A DNA stretch of 64,000 bases from Erythroxylum novogranatense (GCA_029891385.1 CM057228.1:53221783-53285782); one strand, 5' to 3'. Numbered from the stretch's first letter, positions 35,957-49,310 are shown. The notes: a model not told the origin generated them from the sequence alone. Numbers and translations: made by a program.

Positions 35957-37597
35957 GTTACACTCATCCTATTTGACTTTAATAATTATCTTAATTGATT
36001 CCACAAAGAAAGATCAAAACTATATCTAGTACAAAAAATGCGTCGACAATAACATATTCACTTACCTTAACCGAAACACAAAGGAACGCAATTGATGAAG
36101 CTGAAGATAGAGATAAATACCTGATCAAGATGCTCTTCAAACTCGCTAAAAATGAATGTACTGGTACCAGAAGAGTTCTTACAACCAAGAACACATTTGT
36201 TCTTAGGTTAGAAAGCTTTTCTCCTATATAACACATCATTTGATTAAAAATATTTAAATCAATCAAGGTCAATAACTATATTCAATCATCATTTAATCGT
36301 ACAATGCTCTTAATCATCCAAAAAAAAACAGTGATGTCATAATTTACGAAGATTCTATTAAAAAATCGACAGAGTTTTCCCTATAAAATGGACATCCCCC
36401 CTCTTTCAAAAGGGTCAATTAATCCTGCAAACAGATACGAAAAACTTCTATATCGACCAATAATCATAACTCATATTGGGTCTGCCAACTGTATGTCTAT
36501 TAAGTTACACTCATCCTATTTGACTTTAATAATTAACTTAATTGATTCCACAAAGAAAGATCAAAACTATATCTAGTACAAAAAATACGTCGACAATAAC
36601 ATATTCACTTACCTTAACCAAAACACAAAGGAACGCAATTGATGAAGTTGAAGATAGAGATAAACACCTAATCAAGATGCTCTTCAAACTCGCTAAAAAT
36701 GAATGTATTGGTACCAGAAGAGTTCCTACAACCAAGAACACATTTGTTCTTAGGTTAGAAAGCTTTTCTCCTATATAACACATCATTTGATTAAAAATAT
36801 TTAAATCAATCAAGGTCAATAACTATATTCAATCATCATTTAATCGTACAATGCTCTTAATCATCCAAAAAAACACAGTGATGTCATAATTTACGAAGAT
36901 TCTATAAAAAATTCAACAGAGTTTTCCCTATAAAATGGACATCCCCCCTCTTTCAAAAGGGTCAATTAATCCTGCAAACAGATACGAAAAACTTCTATAT
37001 CGACCAGTAATCATAACTCATATTGGGTCTGCCAACTGTATGTCTATTAAGTTACACTCATCCTATTTGACTTTAATAATTAACTTAATTGATTCCACAA
37101 AGAAAGATCAAAACTATATCTAGTATAAAAAATACGTCGACAATAACGTATTCACTTACCTTAACCGAAACACAAAGGAACGCAATTGATGAAGCTGAAG
37201 ATAGAGATAAATACCTGATCAAGATGCTCTTCAAACTCGCTAAAAATGAATGTACTGGTACCAGAAGAGTTCCTACAACCAAGAACACATTTGTTCTTAG
37301 GTTAGAAAGCTTTTCTCCTATATAACACATCATTTGATTAAAAATATTTAAATCAATCAAGGTCAATAACTATATTCAATCATCATTTAATCCTACAATG
37401 CTCTTAATCATCCAAAAAAAACAGTGATGTCATAATTTACGAAGATTCTATAAAAAATTCGACAGAGTTTTCCCTATAAAATGGACATCCCCCCTCTTTC
37501 AAAAGGGTCAATTAATCCTGCAAACAGATACGAAAAACTTCTATATCGACCAGTAATCATAACTCATATTGGGTCTGCCAACTATATGTCTATTCTC
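35957..37597. repeat. Three tandem 547-bp units inside the CACTA element
   Basis: Units start at 35957, 36504 and 37051, each at GTTACACTCATCC, and end with a TATGTCTATT word. They agree at roughly 97-98 percent by eye, so the amplification is recent. Each unit carries matching open frames on both strands (78 codons plus, 93 codons minus) that follow from the repetition, and a plus-strand CCCTATAAAATGG TATA-like word. They lie just upstream of the transposase start (35454), inside what I infer to be its first intron. Confidence 0.95.
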
Positions 37598-40500
37598 ATT
37601 ACAATCCACATTTAACATCGCAAAATCTATAATTATGCAATTTAAATACAACTTAACCAATTTGTGAACCCAATTTTCAGTACAAGTTATTGTCATTCAA
37701 ATAAAATAAGTACAATAAACTTATCTATTTCCTAGCCTATTCATTGTGGAACTAATTGATAAATATTCCTTTTTCGATAGTCAAGTATAAGGTGCTTATT
37801 TGGAAAATAATTGAAAAGGTTAGTGCTTAGGAATTCTTTAATATTATCACCTATCACCATTAGTACAATATTTTTGACATCTTGTATTATGATTTCTCTT
37901 CCTATAGCTCTTCTATATTAAAAAATTTTCAATTACAAGTTATAAGGTTTTCTTTTTTATACATTTTATTGCCATACTATAAACTTGTTAATAGTCTATC
38001 ATAATTTCGATATATATTTAATCACCAAAACTAGGAAACTTTATTTTCTTAAATACAAAGATTCAAATGTTGCATTTATGTTATTTACATTGACAAGAAT
38101 CTAAGAAACTTCCTAAAAAATTGACCTACAAACACTTACATATGGTAAACAATAGGACCTTTTCTTAGGCTAAACTAATTAGACCTTGTTTTTATAAAAA
38201 AGGACCAATAAGTTCATGAATAAACACATATCATTACTTATGTAATCCCCTAATTTCATCCTAATTAAACCATAGGATCGATCAATTATTTGTAATCCTT
38301 AATAAAAACTCTACGAAGAGTTTGTTTCTATAATGGCTTGATGACTATAACGATTTGAGCAATAAAATTAGACACATTAGGTATCTCGACTAATCAATCT
38401 AAATACATCCAAAGATCAACAATCGATCTTGTTTAGAACCACAAATTTTCTCAAAGAAACAAAGTAAATGTTGAAGCGTTAATAAGTAATCAAATAACCA
38501 TATTAAGAACAAATCAATAATAACCATGTGAGTATCTAACCTAAGTAGAATCTCTAACTTCCTAGGATCAGAATGAGTGATAAAATTATCCATTATATTC
38601 CTAAAAATAGAGATTAGGACACATGTATAAGGTAATATTGAATGGTTGAACTAATAAATAAATTATATAAGTATAGTAGTGAAAGATTATAAATGGTAAA
38701 TGAATGTATTGGATTGCATAAAGCCTTGTACAATGAATCTGCTAATAGTAATATACTTGATACATTGCAATCTTTTTTTATTTTTCTGAGAGATCAAGAT
38801 ACCTTTCTTATAATTTTTTTCAATTCTTTCCAAAATAAAGGTTTGTTCATATTTTCAATAGTCATATAATTCATATCAATACAATGAGTTTGATCTTGCA
38901 AGGAACAACAACCATGAACCATAAAGAGTGTGCATTGCTTCAATCCTAAAAATGAGGACTACTTTGACCATACTAGTAAGGTTTGTCCATTCTAAAGTAT
39001 TGTTATCACCAAGTAAAAGAGTGATGACTATACAAAAAAGAAGTAATGGCTAAACTCATTATATAAACTTACCCAACAAAATAGTAACTTCCTTATCTAA
39101 TAATTATATAATAAAACAGGAAATTATATGCAATAAAGGTTTATAAAACATAATATTAAGTTTGAATAATATGAAAATGAATATATTTAGCATATTTATT
39201 TGTTGTAGGTAGAATAATACTTTGTTCTTGATGACTAAATACCAATATTAAACTTCTAGAATAAAAATTAGAGGAAATCATCACAAATGGTAACTTGAAA
39301 ACTAAAGAAAGAAACTTGAAAAGAAACTTAAAAATTATTGAACTAGATATAACATGAATTGACAATTTATCCAACCATATATCGATATTCACCTAATTTT
39401 TTTAAACAACTATGTTATCCTTATAGGAATTACGAGAAAATGTAATAATATTAGCCAAAAGATCATTCATGTCAAGTATTAGCAACTTTTTAAAACATAT
39501 AAGGTAAATTGACCTATTGATAACATTGCTTCTGATTTAAATCAACTTTTATTTAAAGCTATAAATCTTTCTCATTGGACGTTTTTACTAAATTATGTCC
39601 CTCACCATCTACATGGTCATAACTTATCCTATTTCTTCTTGTTTTTTCCCCTTTCATTCATTGATGTTCCTAACTATTTGAAATTGACATTGATTAATTT
39701 TTTTCTTCTCTTCTTCTTCTTCATTAGTGTTTGACTGCCCCAAATTGATGTTGCTTATTTTTCTTCTTCACTTCAACCTTTTAGAATGTGTATCATTTCC
39801 TAAAGATTCCACATTTACTTTAAAATATCAATACCATGACTATTAAAATGATATAATTATTCCTTATATATAATACCATAACTCATTGTAAAAAAAATAT
39901 CATCACACTTTACAAATTTCATTAAAACTTATTTCTTTAATATATTCTTATATTTGTTTGAATCTATAACTAATACCACATATATTTTAAGACATCTCCA
40001 AAATTGTATAAAGGGAATAAACTTTTTATCCTTAAGGACTGCAACTTTAAATTAATTAAAGAGGTTTAGTTATTAAATTATTTACCACTAATTATGGATT
40101 TATAAAACAATAAAAATTCTAAATTCTCAAATTCACAAAATACAATAACCAAATACTTCTACAAGATCCTTATAAACATAACATTGAATATATTTAAAGG
40201 TTATAACAACTTAGTTATACTCTAATTGTATTAACTAATCATTATTTCAATGGAATTATAATTTGTTCTAAAATTACTACTTTCGAACTTATCTAAAGAG
40301 TAAGACAACAATTTTACTCATAATTGCATTAGTTAATCATCAATTTAATAGAATCTATAAAATATTTTGAATAATTTCTAAATTTCCCATTTTCATCTAT
40401 AATTATTACATTTTAACTTAATGGTCCTATATAGTTAACTTAAATCCATAATTACTATCAAATTAGCTCCATTATTGTGACTCTAATTTTTCTAAAGTAT

Positions 40501-42240
40501 ACATGCTTATGCTTGATTTTATAATTAATACCATTGATAATTTCAAAATCTATAAAATTTACATAAAACATATCATATTAAACAATTGACATATGCATAA
40601 ATAATTAGATATAATAAAATTAAAGGTATTAAACTCAAATATACGACTATCTCTCTTCTCTATACATTTACACAACTATTAACATAACTATGTTTAAGTT
40701 AACATAATCATCTAAACCTAATTTGAAGATTAACACGAGAACAAAATGCCCCATTTGTAAAATTTTGTACAAATTTTGGGACCAACACAAGTGATAGCTT
40801 GCTCATGTTCTTGGTCATGTATTACTCCATTTATTCTCCACTTATCAACATATAAAGGAGCACCCTCATGTTAGACATCATATACCACTCTATATCTTCT
40901 CCAAAGACAAATACAATATTTACTATGATCATTTTTATGGATATGCGTAACCAATTAAATGATACATAAACCAATATATGTCAATGTACTAAAGGTCAAA
41001 TTAATTAAGGTATTTGTAAGTTAATGGAATAACATTCATGTACATTTATTTACATTTCAAGAATCATTCAATTAACAAAGAATATGATTATAATCTTAAA
41101 CTAATAGTGAATAACATATCTTATACAATTATAAACAAATTGAAGGTACTACACACTTAAATATATTCCTATATGCTTGAGATAAGAATAAGGATTGAAA
41201 CAAACCCTTATTTGTAAATAGGTAAATAAAAACTATATATCCATTTGGAGTAAAACTCTCATTGAACAATTTAGGATAGTTTTCTTAGCTAAATTTAGCA
41301 AAATTCTCAATGTAAAACCATATAATATGTCAATCCATTCTTTTAGATAAATACAATTATCTTTTCAAAAGTGACTAATGAAACTTGTAAGTTCCAAATT
41401 CCAAAAATGTAATATTAAAAACATTGTACCAAAAACTTAAATCTATATACCATTGGATGAAATTGAAATTTGACACATGAAATATAAAACTAACTGCACT
41501 AGTTTATCAACCAATGTAAAATTGACTAATTGACATAGATGCTAAACTTAATTTTGTAATTCGAAAAATTAAGTGATCTCTAGCTTGAATTTAATGAAAG
41601 TTACATACTAAGTGAGGTTTAAACTATTCATATGTGCTTAAATATTTATATACAATGAAATTGAAGTGACTAAAACCCTCATATATAGTTATTAGTCTCT
41701 TCTCCATTTATAAACACAACCATGTTTAAGTTAATTTGATATTAACTTTATTTAATATTGTAATTTCATTTAATAATTATTAATAAGTACTTTAATAAAT
41801 TTGAAATTATGTTTACAATATATACATTATAAATGATATAGGAGTTAAAAATTCAACAAATATATACTTAATTTGAAATTATTTACTTTAATAAAAATTT
41901 AAAAAATATACAATGATTATAACTTTAATTTCTTTAAAATAATTAATCTTATACATAATCATTATCAATACATATATAGTCATCTTAACATTATAAGCTA
42001 TTTATAAAAACAAAAACAAAATTCATACTACATTTTCAAAATCAACACCAATACTACACCCTAAACACCTATAGGCATTTTGTCAAATACTTGGTGTGCA
42101 AAAAAAATTTCATCCCTAATTCAACAAACTTTCCCACGTTTTTCTCTTTAATCTACAACAAACACAAACCATTCACTCACATTCACTAATTAACAATTTA
42201 AATCAAACAACAAATTAATATTAACCTAAACTAATTAATG
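37598..42240. other. AT-rich interior of the CACTA element, no gene seen
   Basis: About 4.6 kb of very AT-rich DNA with no open frame of note. Short CTTCTTCTT runs lie near 39700-39770. It probably belongs to a long first intron of the transposase gene or to older insertions, but I could not find boundaries of nested elements. Confidence 0.4.
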
Positions 42241-42512
42241 GTCATCGGTGGAGGAAGGAGAGGAACAAATGACCTTACCTTCGGATGGAATCATCGGAGC
42301 AGGGGACGTCACCGACGAGGATGGTTGGGCAGACGAACGGCAACAACGGCAGCAATGGGAGGATAAGAAAAGGAGGAGAAACAGCGCGTGCGAAATGGGA
42401 AGAAGAAGGTCTGCGAGGGATTAAAATGTTAACCAAAACGACGTCATTTTGGTTAACTTCAAAACAATGTCGTTTTGGTAAGTTTTTTTTATAACTAAAA
42501 GACGGCATTCAT
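42241..42512 (-). promoter_or_regulatory. Probable promoter and first exon of the CACTA transposase
   Basis: This GC-richer island lies just inside the right CACTA end. Reading on the minus strand there is a TTATAAAAA word (about 42498-42490), then an imperfect palindrome around TGACGTCGTTTTGG (42424-42480, arms ACCAAAACGAC and GTCGTTTTGGT), then a C/T-rich leader and an ATG at about 42294 followed by a donor CCGAAG|GTAAGG at 42279/42278. This matches the usual En/Spm layout, with a promoter near one end and a long first intron. Expression evidence would be needed. Confidence 0.4.
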
Positions 42513-42650
42513 CGATGGAATAAACTCCGTCAGTAAATGAAGCTTCCCTGTCTTCTTTTTCCAAAGTTACCTTTATTCCGTCGGTATTTACAGACGGAAT
42601 TAGTTCTGTCTGTAAAATTCTATCCCTATTTCCATCACTTTATTGTAGTG
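42485..42650. repeat. CACTA terminal and subterminal repeats (right end)
   Basis: Words CCGTCAGTA, CCGTCGGTA, CAGACGGAA and CTGTCTGTA alternate here, mirroring the left end. TTGTAGTG at 42643-42650 is the inverted CACTACAA. Confidence 0.8.
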
Positions 42651-42653
42651 ACT

Positions 42654-43075
42654 CTCATCTAATTTCATAATTACTAAATAGTCTAGAAGAGAAAAGTCTC
42701 TCCTAACTTTGTTACAGAGCTTAGTGAAATGAACTCTCTATGCTAGCCATCTGGGCATCCATGTTTATGGGTTTGCCCAGAGCACTTACAAGGTAACTCA
42801 ACCCATCTACGGTCCAGAACTCAAGTGAAAAATTATGAAATTGAACCCATAATAGAATTATCTAAATGTTACTTGACTGAAACTTTATGCCTGGCCTCCA
42901 TCATTAGATGAAGATGGGCTAGTCACTCACATACCATGACCCCTATTCCAAGATATCACTGATGCTAATCTCAGTGTTAAATTTGAATAGAAAAGAATCG
43001 TCGTTCTTGAGCATCACTTTCTCCAACCCTTTCTTCCCCTACCGAGCAATAGCCTAAGCTTACACCACCAAAAAA
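42654..43075 (-). pseudogene. 5' part of a DUF4283-type gene, split by CACTA
   Basis: On the minus strand the translation contains V-M-L-K-N-D-D-S-F-L-F-K-F, then I-L-E-x-G-S-W-Y-V, then L-W-V-Q-F-H-N-F-S-L-E-F-W and L-G-K-P-I-N-M-D-A-Q. This is the DUF4283 pattern common in plant LINE ORF1 and related genes. Two or three stops replace Trp/Arg codons and one frameshift lies near 42730. The last codons before the CACTA element (L-D-E) join in frame to the piece at 31114. Confidence 0.65.
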
Positions 43076-43140
43076 ATTGGCCTCTTGTTTTAGAAAATGC
43101 AAACTAGCATTGATGCCCATACCGAACTTTGAGGAGTTCC

Positions 43141-43330
43141 ATAGGAGGCATTAGTATGTCATCCTTCATGATATTCTAGAAATCTCTTCAGTCTCCCCTT
43201 TTGTACTAAAGATGTGGGTAAGATTTCCAAGCTCCCATAGGAGGCGTTAGTATGTCATCCTTCATGACATTTTAGAAATGTCTTAACTCTCCCCTTTGTA
43301 CTAGATCTATGGGCAAGATTTCCAAGCTCC
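43141..43330. repeat. Tandem duplication, period 96 bp
   Basis: The block 43141-43236 (ATAGGAGGCATTAGTATGTC ... TTTCCAAGCTCC) is repeated at 43237-43330 with about ten differences. It lies at the N-terminal side of the DUF4283-type remnant. Confidence 0.85.
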
Positions 43331-45930
43331 GATCGAGGGCTTCAAATAAGGAGAAATGAATTTCTCATTCTACAAAGAAGGTAGGGCTAGGAACTTATCA
43401 GTGGCCAAATTTTAGGGAGGTGGGTCTCCTTTAATGTCCATTCGTAAGGCCTACGAAGGCCTTCTAAAGGAGGAAGCAAAATTAATGAAGTAAAGCCCAA
43501 CCCAGCTTGCTTCAAATACCAGAAGATTAATCACTCTCACCACTCCTCAAATTGACGCCTCTCTCATCTGTGCCAGCACTCTAGTAACACCCTCACACTA
43601 ACACAATCCTCACTGTTGCACCGTCACAACACAACCCAATCGCTGAGTCACATAATCGCCACACAACCACAACCTAACACAACTCAATTGTCCTAGTCTA
43701 GTATGGGTGGGTACCGCCTGCTTCGTATGAAAGTGTGGGATGGCGCTTCTTCAAATCTAGACTCACTTCGTTCAAATCTAGACATCGTGTTGTGCCTAAT
43801 TTCTATTGATTTTGCTTGCATTCATATCTTGATTTTAGTTATAAATTCTTATGTTTTAACCAAAGTTTAAATGAATTTAGTAAAAATTACATGAATGTTA
43901 AGTGGAGTGACTTGTGAATATTGCATGAAAATAAGAAAAAACATCTATAAAAAAATGAAAGATGGTAAGAATTAGCATGACAGAGTGAATTGCATGTTAA
44001 TTATACATGAAAACCCATGACCATGGAAGTCATGGGTGTGACAATGATTCACTTTCGTGACCATGGAAGTCACGAGTGTAAAAATGAGTCATCCTCGTGA
44101 TTGCCTCACTCATGGGTGTGAAAATGCTCACTCATTCTTCTGTACTCACTTTTATGGTCACGTGTTAAATGACACCGTGAAAAGAAAATAACCTTAAACC
44201 TAGACTCTCTCGATAAATAGAAACATTTTTGGAGATTGGACAGAGAGGGGAACAAAAAAGAGAAACAGAGGTGAGGAAGAGATAAAAATAGCAGAGAGGT
44301 GAAGCTTCGAGAGGTGCCAATGTGAGCTGAAGCTAATCTTCTAGGTGATAATTGAGTAGAGGAGAAGGCGAGAGCCGATGTCAGAAAGGTTAAGGTTGGT
44401 AGGAGATCTACCTTTAGATTCATCATCCGAAAGGCTATTTTGTTTGTTCATTCCTTTTCATCTCTACTGTTCTTGTGAAACTCCTACTGAAGTCATCTGT
44501 TGAACTCCTTTATCTTTTATCTGCTAAACTATTTTCCTATGTTAGAGTTTGATAGTTCATTTCGGTGATTGACTCTATTATTGCTTTGATATTTCTTTGT
44601 TACTGTTAACCATGAGATTGAGGTATATGAAGATGATTAACAATGTTTATTACATAATGAGTTGATTACTTATTCTTAAGCCAATTTAGTCGATAATGCA
44701 TGATGAAGGGATTGTTTTACTGTTTTATTATTTGCTATAGTTTCTGAGCTTATTAGATGTAACAGTATGACCAAGCTTTACATCATTTTGGTATTAAATG
44801 AAGAATAGAGAGAAGAAGTTTAATATAGAACAAGAAACTGAAGACACTTAATTTATGAATTAAAAATATATTAACTTAAGTGGATAATTATTATTTAGGT
44901 TTAATAATTAATTTAGATGATAAACTTATCGAATAAGAAAGTTAGATTAGTTTGTTATTTGAATTGATTTTACAATCAACTGTTAATTTTAGTAAGACAA
45001 TTATCCAATCATTTCTCCTTAGTCATACATAGGAGACTAAATTCTGGAATTAATTTTCAAAAGTTTCTCACAACGATTAATCAATTTGTTTTTTTATTCC
45101 AGTTAAATTACTTTACTTTTTAGTCTAATTGAGTAATTTTCTTAAAAACCGTTACTCAAAAAATTGGGATAGAATGTTTTGGATTGCATCTTCCTACATT
45201 GATTAATCAATTTGTTTTTATTCTAGTTAAATTAGTTTATTTTTTTAGTCTAATTGCATAATTTTCTTTAAAGCCTTTACTCAACAAATCGGGATAGAAT
45301 GTTTAGGATTGCATTTGTTTTTATTTTTATTCAAGATTAATTTGAGTGAACTAATTTCATCTCCTTAAGAGATAACTTTGGGTAATCAACTACAACTACA
45401 TAGTATACTTGTGAGTAGCATAGTCTAGGTACTTTTTAGAACTTATTTTGGCATAACACGCCACTCATTCAGATTTGGACACTACTCTCTTTCTAGGCAC
45501 CGCTCTCTTCTGGACCTGGGTGGGTGGGCAACACTTCTAAAGATGGGTGTGTGGAGATGGGAGATTTTTTAGTTGTCTTAAGTTGCATACTAAAAGGTTG
45601 TACCAGTTATAATGATGCCTTCTCTAATCTAGGGATAGGAACGAAGCAAAATCCTTTTCCTAAATGCTTGTCCCAACTTTTTAATTCTAAACCAATCTAT
45701 TCCAGATGCCACACCTTCTGTATAAGTAGATTCCAATCTTCATCCAACAATAAATCTAAGGACTCTTTCATTGGACTCCTCCCAAGCTCTTTTTAGCTCC
45801 TTAGAAGGGTTAGACTCTAATACTTTCAATTGCATAGATAAAGATAAAGATAAAGATGCTTCCTTCATATTGGTCAAAAGACCATTATAAAGGAAGATGA
45901 AGAAATTAATCTCCTCAAGAATCTTTTAAT
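43331..45930. other. Intergenic DNA with short repeats, no gene seen
   Basis: It includes three spaced copies of a CGTGACCATGGAAGTCA-like word (about 44018, 44058 and a partial at 44095) and a tandem duplication with period 126 bp (45075-45200 and 45201-45314, starting GATTAATCAATTTG). The frame at 44426-44106 is low-complexity C/T-rich and unconvincing. The frame at 45524-45796 has no recognisable domain. Confidence 0.5.
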
Positions 45931-46800
45931 GTCCTTTTTAGTTTGGAATGTTAGAGGTATAACCAACTTGAATAAACAATATGTTCTTTTTAAATTTATC
46001 CTCTAAGAAGCCTCTTTTGATATATCTTTGGAGACTAAAACAAAGCATTAATCCTTCCTCAAAGATCTCTAGTTTATTAACAGAAAATAAAACAAAGCAT
46101 TATCTCAAATCGTAGCTGCCATTATAATGGGTGAATTATTATTGTTTTTTTTACCCCTCTTGCATTACCATATCCAAAACTACTTTTACTGATCATATAT
46201 ATCCATGTTACTTGTTTGCTTGATCACAACGTCAAGCTTATTGACCTCATCATAGTCTATTCTCACAACCTAGCATCCTAGAGATTAAATCTTTGGAATG
46301 ACATAACATGTTTGCTAGGTTAGTTCTCAATCTTTGAATGCTGATTGGTGATTTTAATAATATCCTTTTCCTTAATGAAGTCGATGGTCTTTTGATTAAT
46401 AAATAAAAATAGAAGAATTTAGGAACTATCTTTATCAAACTGAATTGGAAGACCTCAATTATATTGACGATTATTATACCTAGAATAATGTAAGTTTATT
46501 GCTATATGGTTTGATGAGAGAGAAAGTGCGACTTGTCACTAGTTTTTTTTTACAATTATGCCTTTATTAATTTGTTTTCATATCTTTCTTTGCAGTTTCT
46601 TACTAGTTCTTTTCCATTTTTAGGGTTCTTCCCTATAGGGTTGATCACAGTTGGGGATCTGTCCTTCTCACAAGGCTAAGATCAAAGGTGTTTGAAAGCT
46701 TCTACGTCAATTGCTAATAGATTGGTTACACCATAAACTTATGAAAAATGCAAGACACTTGTTTAAGGAAGAGTTCCCTTTACTTTAATAGTCTATATAG
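45931..46800 (+). pseudogene. LINE (L1-type) endonuclease remnant
   Basis: From about 45937 the translation reads F-L-V-W-N-V-R-G-I, the start of an L1-type apurinic endonuclease, followed by an E-T-K segment near 46030. Near 46340-46390 the core L-I-G-D-F-N-N-I-L appears with E-V-D-G after it. Frames change repeatedly and stops are frequent. The strand is opposite to the DUF4283 remnant, so the two are not one element. Reverse transcriptase is not seen. Confidence 0.6.
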
Positions 46801-47483
46801 ATGGAAAATTTTGGAATAAATCTCCTACTCATGGTCAAAATGGTAAGAATGCTAGTTTAGAGCCTCATATAGAGTAAAAAGTAGCTTTTCCCTATAATTC
46901 TTGAAGTGACAGAGTTGCTCTTTTATTTGTAAAGGACAACCTCATATATTTTCAAAGTCAATGGTAAATTGGATAATTTCCTCTCCCATTGAGATTCTAC
47001 AAGCTAAAGCATCGACCTAGCCTTCTATATTAGTGGCATGTTTTCTTAAGACTTCACTAAAGTCTAACTTTAGGCTACCACTAGATGGAGGAAGAAAGAA
47101 CTAGAGAAAACTCACAGAAGAGGACGATAGTTGTAGGTTGCATAATATTTCAGTGGGTAGTTTAGTATATATTTAGTTGTTAAATTAAATTATTAGTGCA
47201 TGTTTAGGTTAGGATTATGTTATTTAGTTAGATATTTGTGTTTTGAGTGTTTTATGGGTTAGAGCATGCTATTGAGCTTAACTTTTATGTATTTAAGGTA
47301 CCTTGATGTGTTTGTTAGTGTTTCAGGTCAAATATCCAAGAATAGAGAGAATTCAGAGGAAACTCGGAGTAAGGCCCAGGGCCACGATCGTGAAAAAGCT
47401 TAGTGATCTACCACGATCATAGCCTCATATGCCACAATCATGACAGACAACAAAAATTAAGTGCCACGATCATGGCATCATAC
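46801..47483. other. Possible gypsy-type fragment with CCACGATCGTGG-like palindromes
   Basis: The stretch 47150-47380 is T/G-rich and noncoding, with a style like plant gypsy leaders or LTRs (AGTGTTTCAGGTCAAAT near 47317). At 47381-47475 the words CCACGATCGTG, CCACGATCAT, CCACAATCATG and CCACGATCATGG form a palindrome cluster. The copia array is inserted immediately after. No ends are identified, so the class is a guess. Confidence 0.35.
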
Positions 47484-49296
47484 TGTAGGAAAATCCCGGG
47501 AGGAACATCACATGTTCCAGCAGCGGAAACAAAAATTTTTTGATCCCGGGACCTTCCCGAAAACCCAGGATCCCGGTGTCGGTATGAAAACTCAAACCTG
47601 AATAGCCAATAGAGACTATCTCTAAAGGTATCCACGCAGAGATCGAAAACCTAACCGAGTCAAACCCTTTGACCGGAATAGCTAAACGAGAATAAGAGCT
47701 GCTAGACCTACTACCTCATCTGGAGAGCTTGAGAATAGCGTTGAATCCTTGCCTTGGAGAAGAGAGGAAATCGATGATGGCTTGATGAAGAAGAAGGAAT
47801 GAAATCACCTTTTCAAAACTTTTCCTTAACACTTAAGAAAAACTTTTGTCTTCCTCTCCTTCAAAACCGTCGACCCATCACCTTTCCATAAGCCTCCTTA
47901 TGTTTATTTTAACCTTTAAAATGCTTCCATAAGCTTATGACAAATGGATGATTAATGGCCTTTCATTTCTTTAACTTAATAAAGTAATAAAGCTTTGACT
48001 TTTCAAAGCTTATCTCTTCTCCTCTCCCATTTCCAACGAAAACATATATATATATATAATTAATTAATTACTTAATTAATTAACATATATATATAATTAC
48101 TAAGAGGTCCATCAAGCTGGGGTTGGTCTCTACTGCCTATCGGGCCCCGATCTTTGAAACGACTCGAAACCTTTCTTAGCAATATTGATGTCGCGATCTC
48201 ATCGGGACATATCCCAATCCATTGGGATCCATTTAATCTAATGCTCTCCATAATTGGAACTCTGTCAATACTATTTTATGGATTCTGAAACACTCTTATC
48301 GTGTGACCCTTTAGGTTCCGGTTATGTTGGCCACTTAGATTAACAATTAATCGAGCAAGTCATGGCGGTATCTAGCAACACATCATGACCCCAATTGATC
48401 GGAAAGTAATTGGTTTGATGAATTCATCACGAACGGATCACGAACCCTTCCATGTACAATTCTTGTGCAATTCGTCCTTTCATCATCCTATACCCCACTT
48501 GGTTATGAGTATGGCTAATATGTCAACTCTTACTAGACTAAGTCTAGCCCAGTGAAATCAGTTCTGTCGAGGACTCATTACTTTATATGTCCATGAAGAC
48601 ACTCTTCATGACATAGTCATGCTCGGCGGAGACTTAAAGTAATGATCTGACAAGAGGCAGGTATCTCTTACATTTTCACGTAGTGATGAATCCTTTATTG
48701 GCTACTCAATTACCTTCGAATACCTCAAACTGTACCCAAGCACCACCCTATGAGTAACCTCTGGAAGGCCACAAGGAATGGAGTCAAAGTACAGGATCAG
48801 TATCCAAGATATCCTTGAGTACCTCAAGTCTAAGGATACTTGCACCATTGCTATGATAAGATTATCACCGACATAAATCCATGTGATGATCTCATGGCGG
48901 GTCATCCAATGAACTTACTACCACTAGTAAGCATCCATATGTCAACTCTAAATATCTCATATTTACAGTTTCTGAGGTCCACTGCTTGATCCAATCAAGG
49001 AGTATGACATATCTAATCTGTGGGATTAATGATGTCGGTCTCATTAATCCTATGACTAGGAAAATTTAGATCTTGACATAATTGCACATGATAGGAATCT
49101 CGGAGTATGATCACATCATAATTTCCTTCATGCTATGTCATATATCATGGACTTCATTAATTTGATTAAAGATCACTATCAATTCATAAAGAATATCAAA
49201 TAAATGAAACATGCCTTTCTTTATTTATTCATAAAGTGCATACATGACTATGAACAAAATGCGCTAAAGGGATTGCCTTTAGGCACTACTCTAACA
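47484..49296 (-). mobile_element. 3' LTR of the copia array, 1813 bp
   Basis: The plus strand starts TGTAGG and ends CTAACA, so the element strand reads TGTTAG ... CCTACA. It contains a long AT hairpin at about 48042-48098 (TATATATA arms around AATTAATT words) that is present in all three LTRs. Confidence 0.9.
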
Positions 49297-49310
49297 ATCT
49301 CCCACTTGAC
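49297..49310 (-). promoter_or_regulatory. Polypurine tract, array copy 1
   Basis: On the minus strand GTCAAGTGGGAGAT directly precedes the LTR. The same sequence occurs at 57088-57101 for copy 2. Confidence 0.8.

Larger units (their letters stand above)
31115..42650 (-). mobile_element. CACTA (En/Spm) DNA transposon, 11.5 kb, ACT target duplication
   Basis: It begins CACTACAAGAAG and ends TTTATTGTAGTG, the CACTACAA terminal inverted repeat. It is flanked on both sides by the 3-bp duplication ACT (31112-31114 and 42651-42653). Subterminal regions hold many CCGTCGGTA/TACCGACGG-like words in both orientations. Two minus-strand genes typical of plant CACTA elements lie in the left half. Stops and a frameshift in the transposase make this copy probably immobile on its own. 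The target was a DUF4283-like frame. Confidence 0.95.

Noticed and set aside
35991..37366. Three repeated 93-codon and 78-codon frames as genes
   Set aside because: They are copies of one tandem unit, open on both strands at once, with no recognisable domain. Repetition explains them.
44106..44426. 106-codon minus-strand open frame as a gene
   Set aside because: Low-complexity Leu/Ser/Phe-rich translation of a purine-rich leader-like stretch, without motif or splice context.
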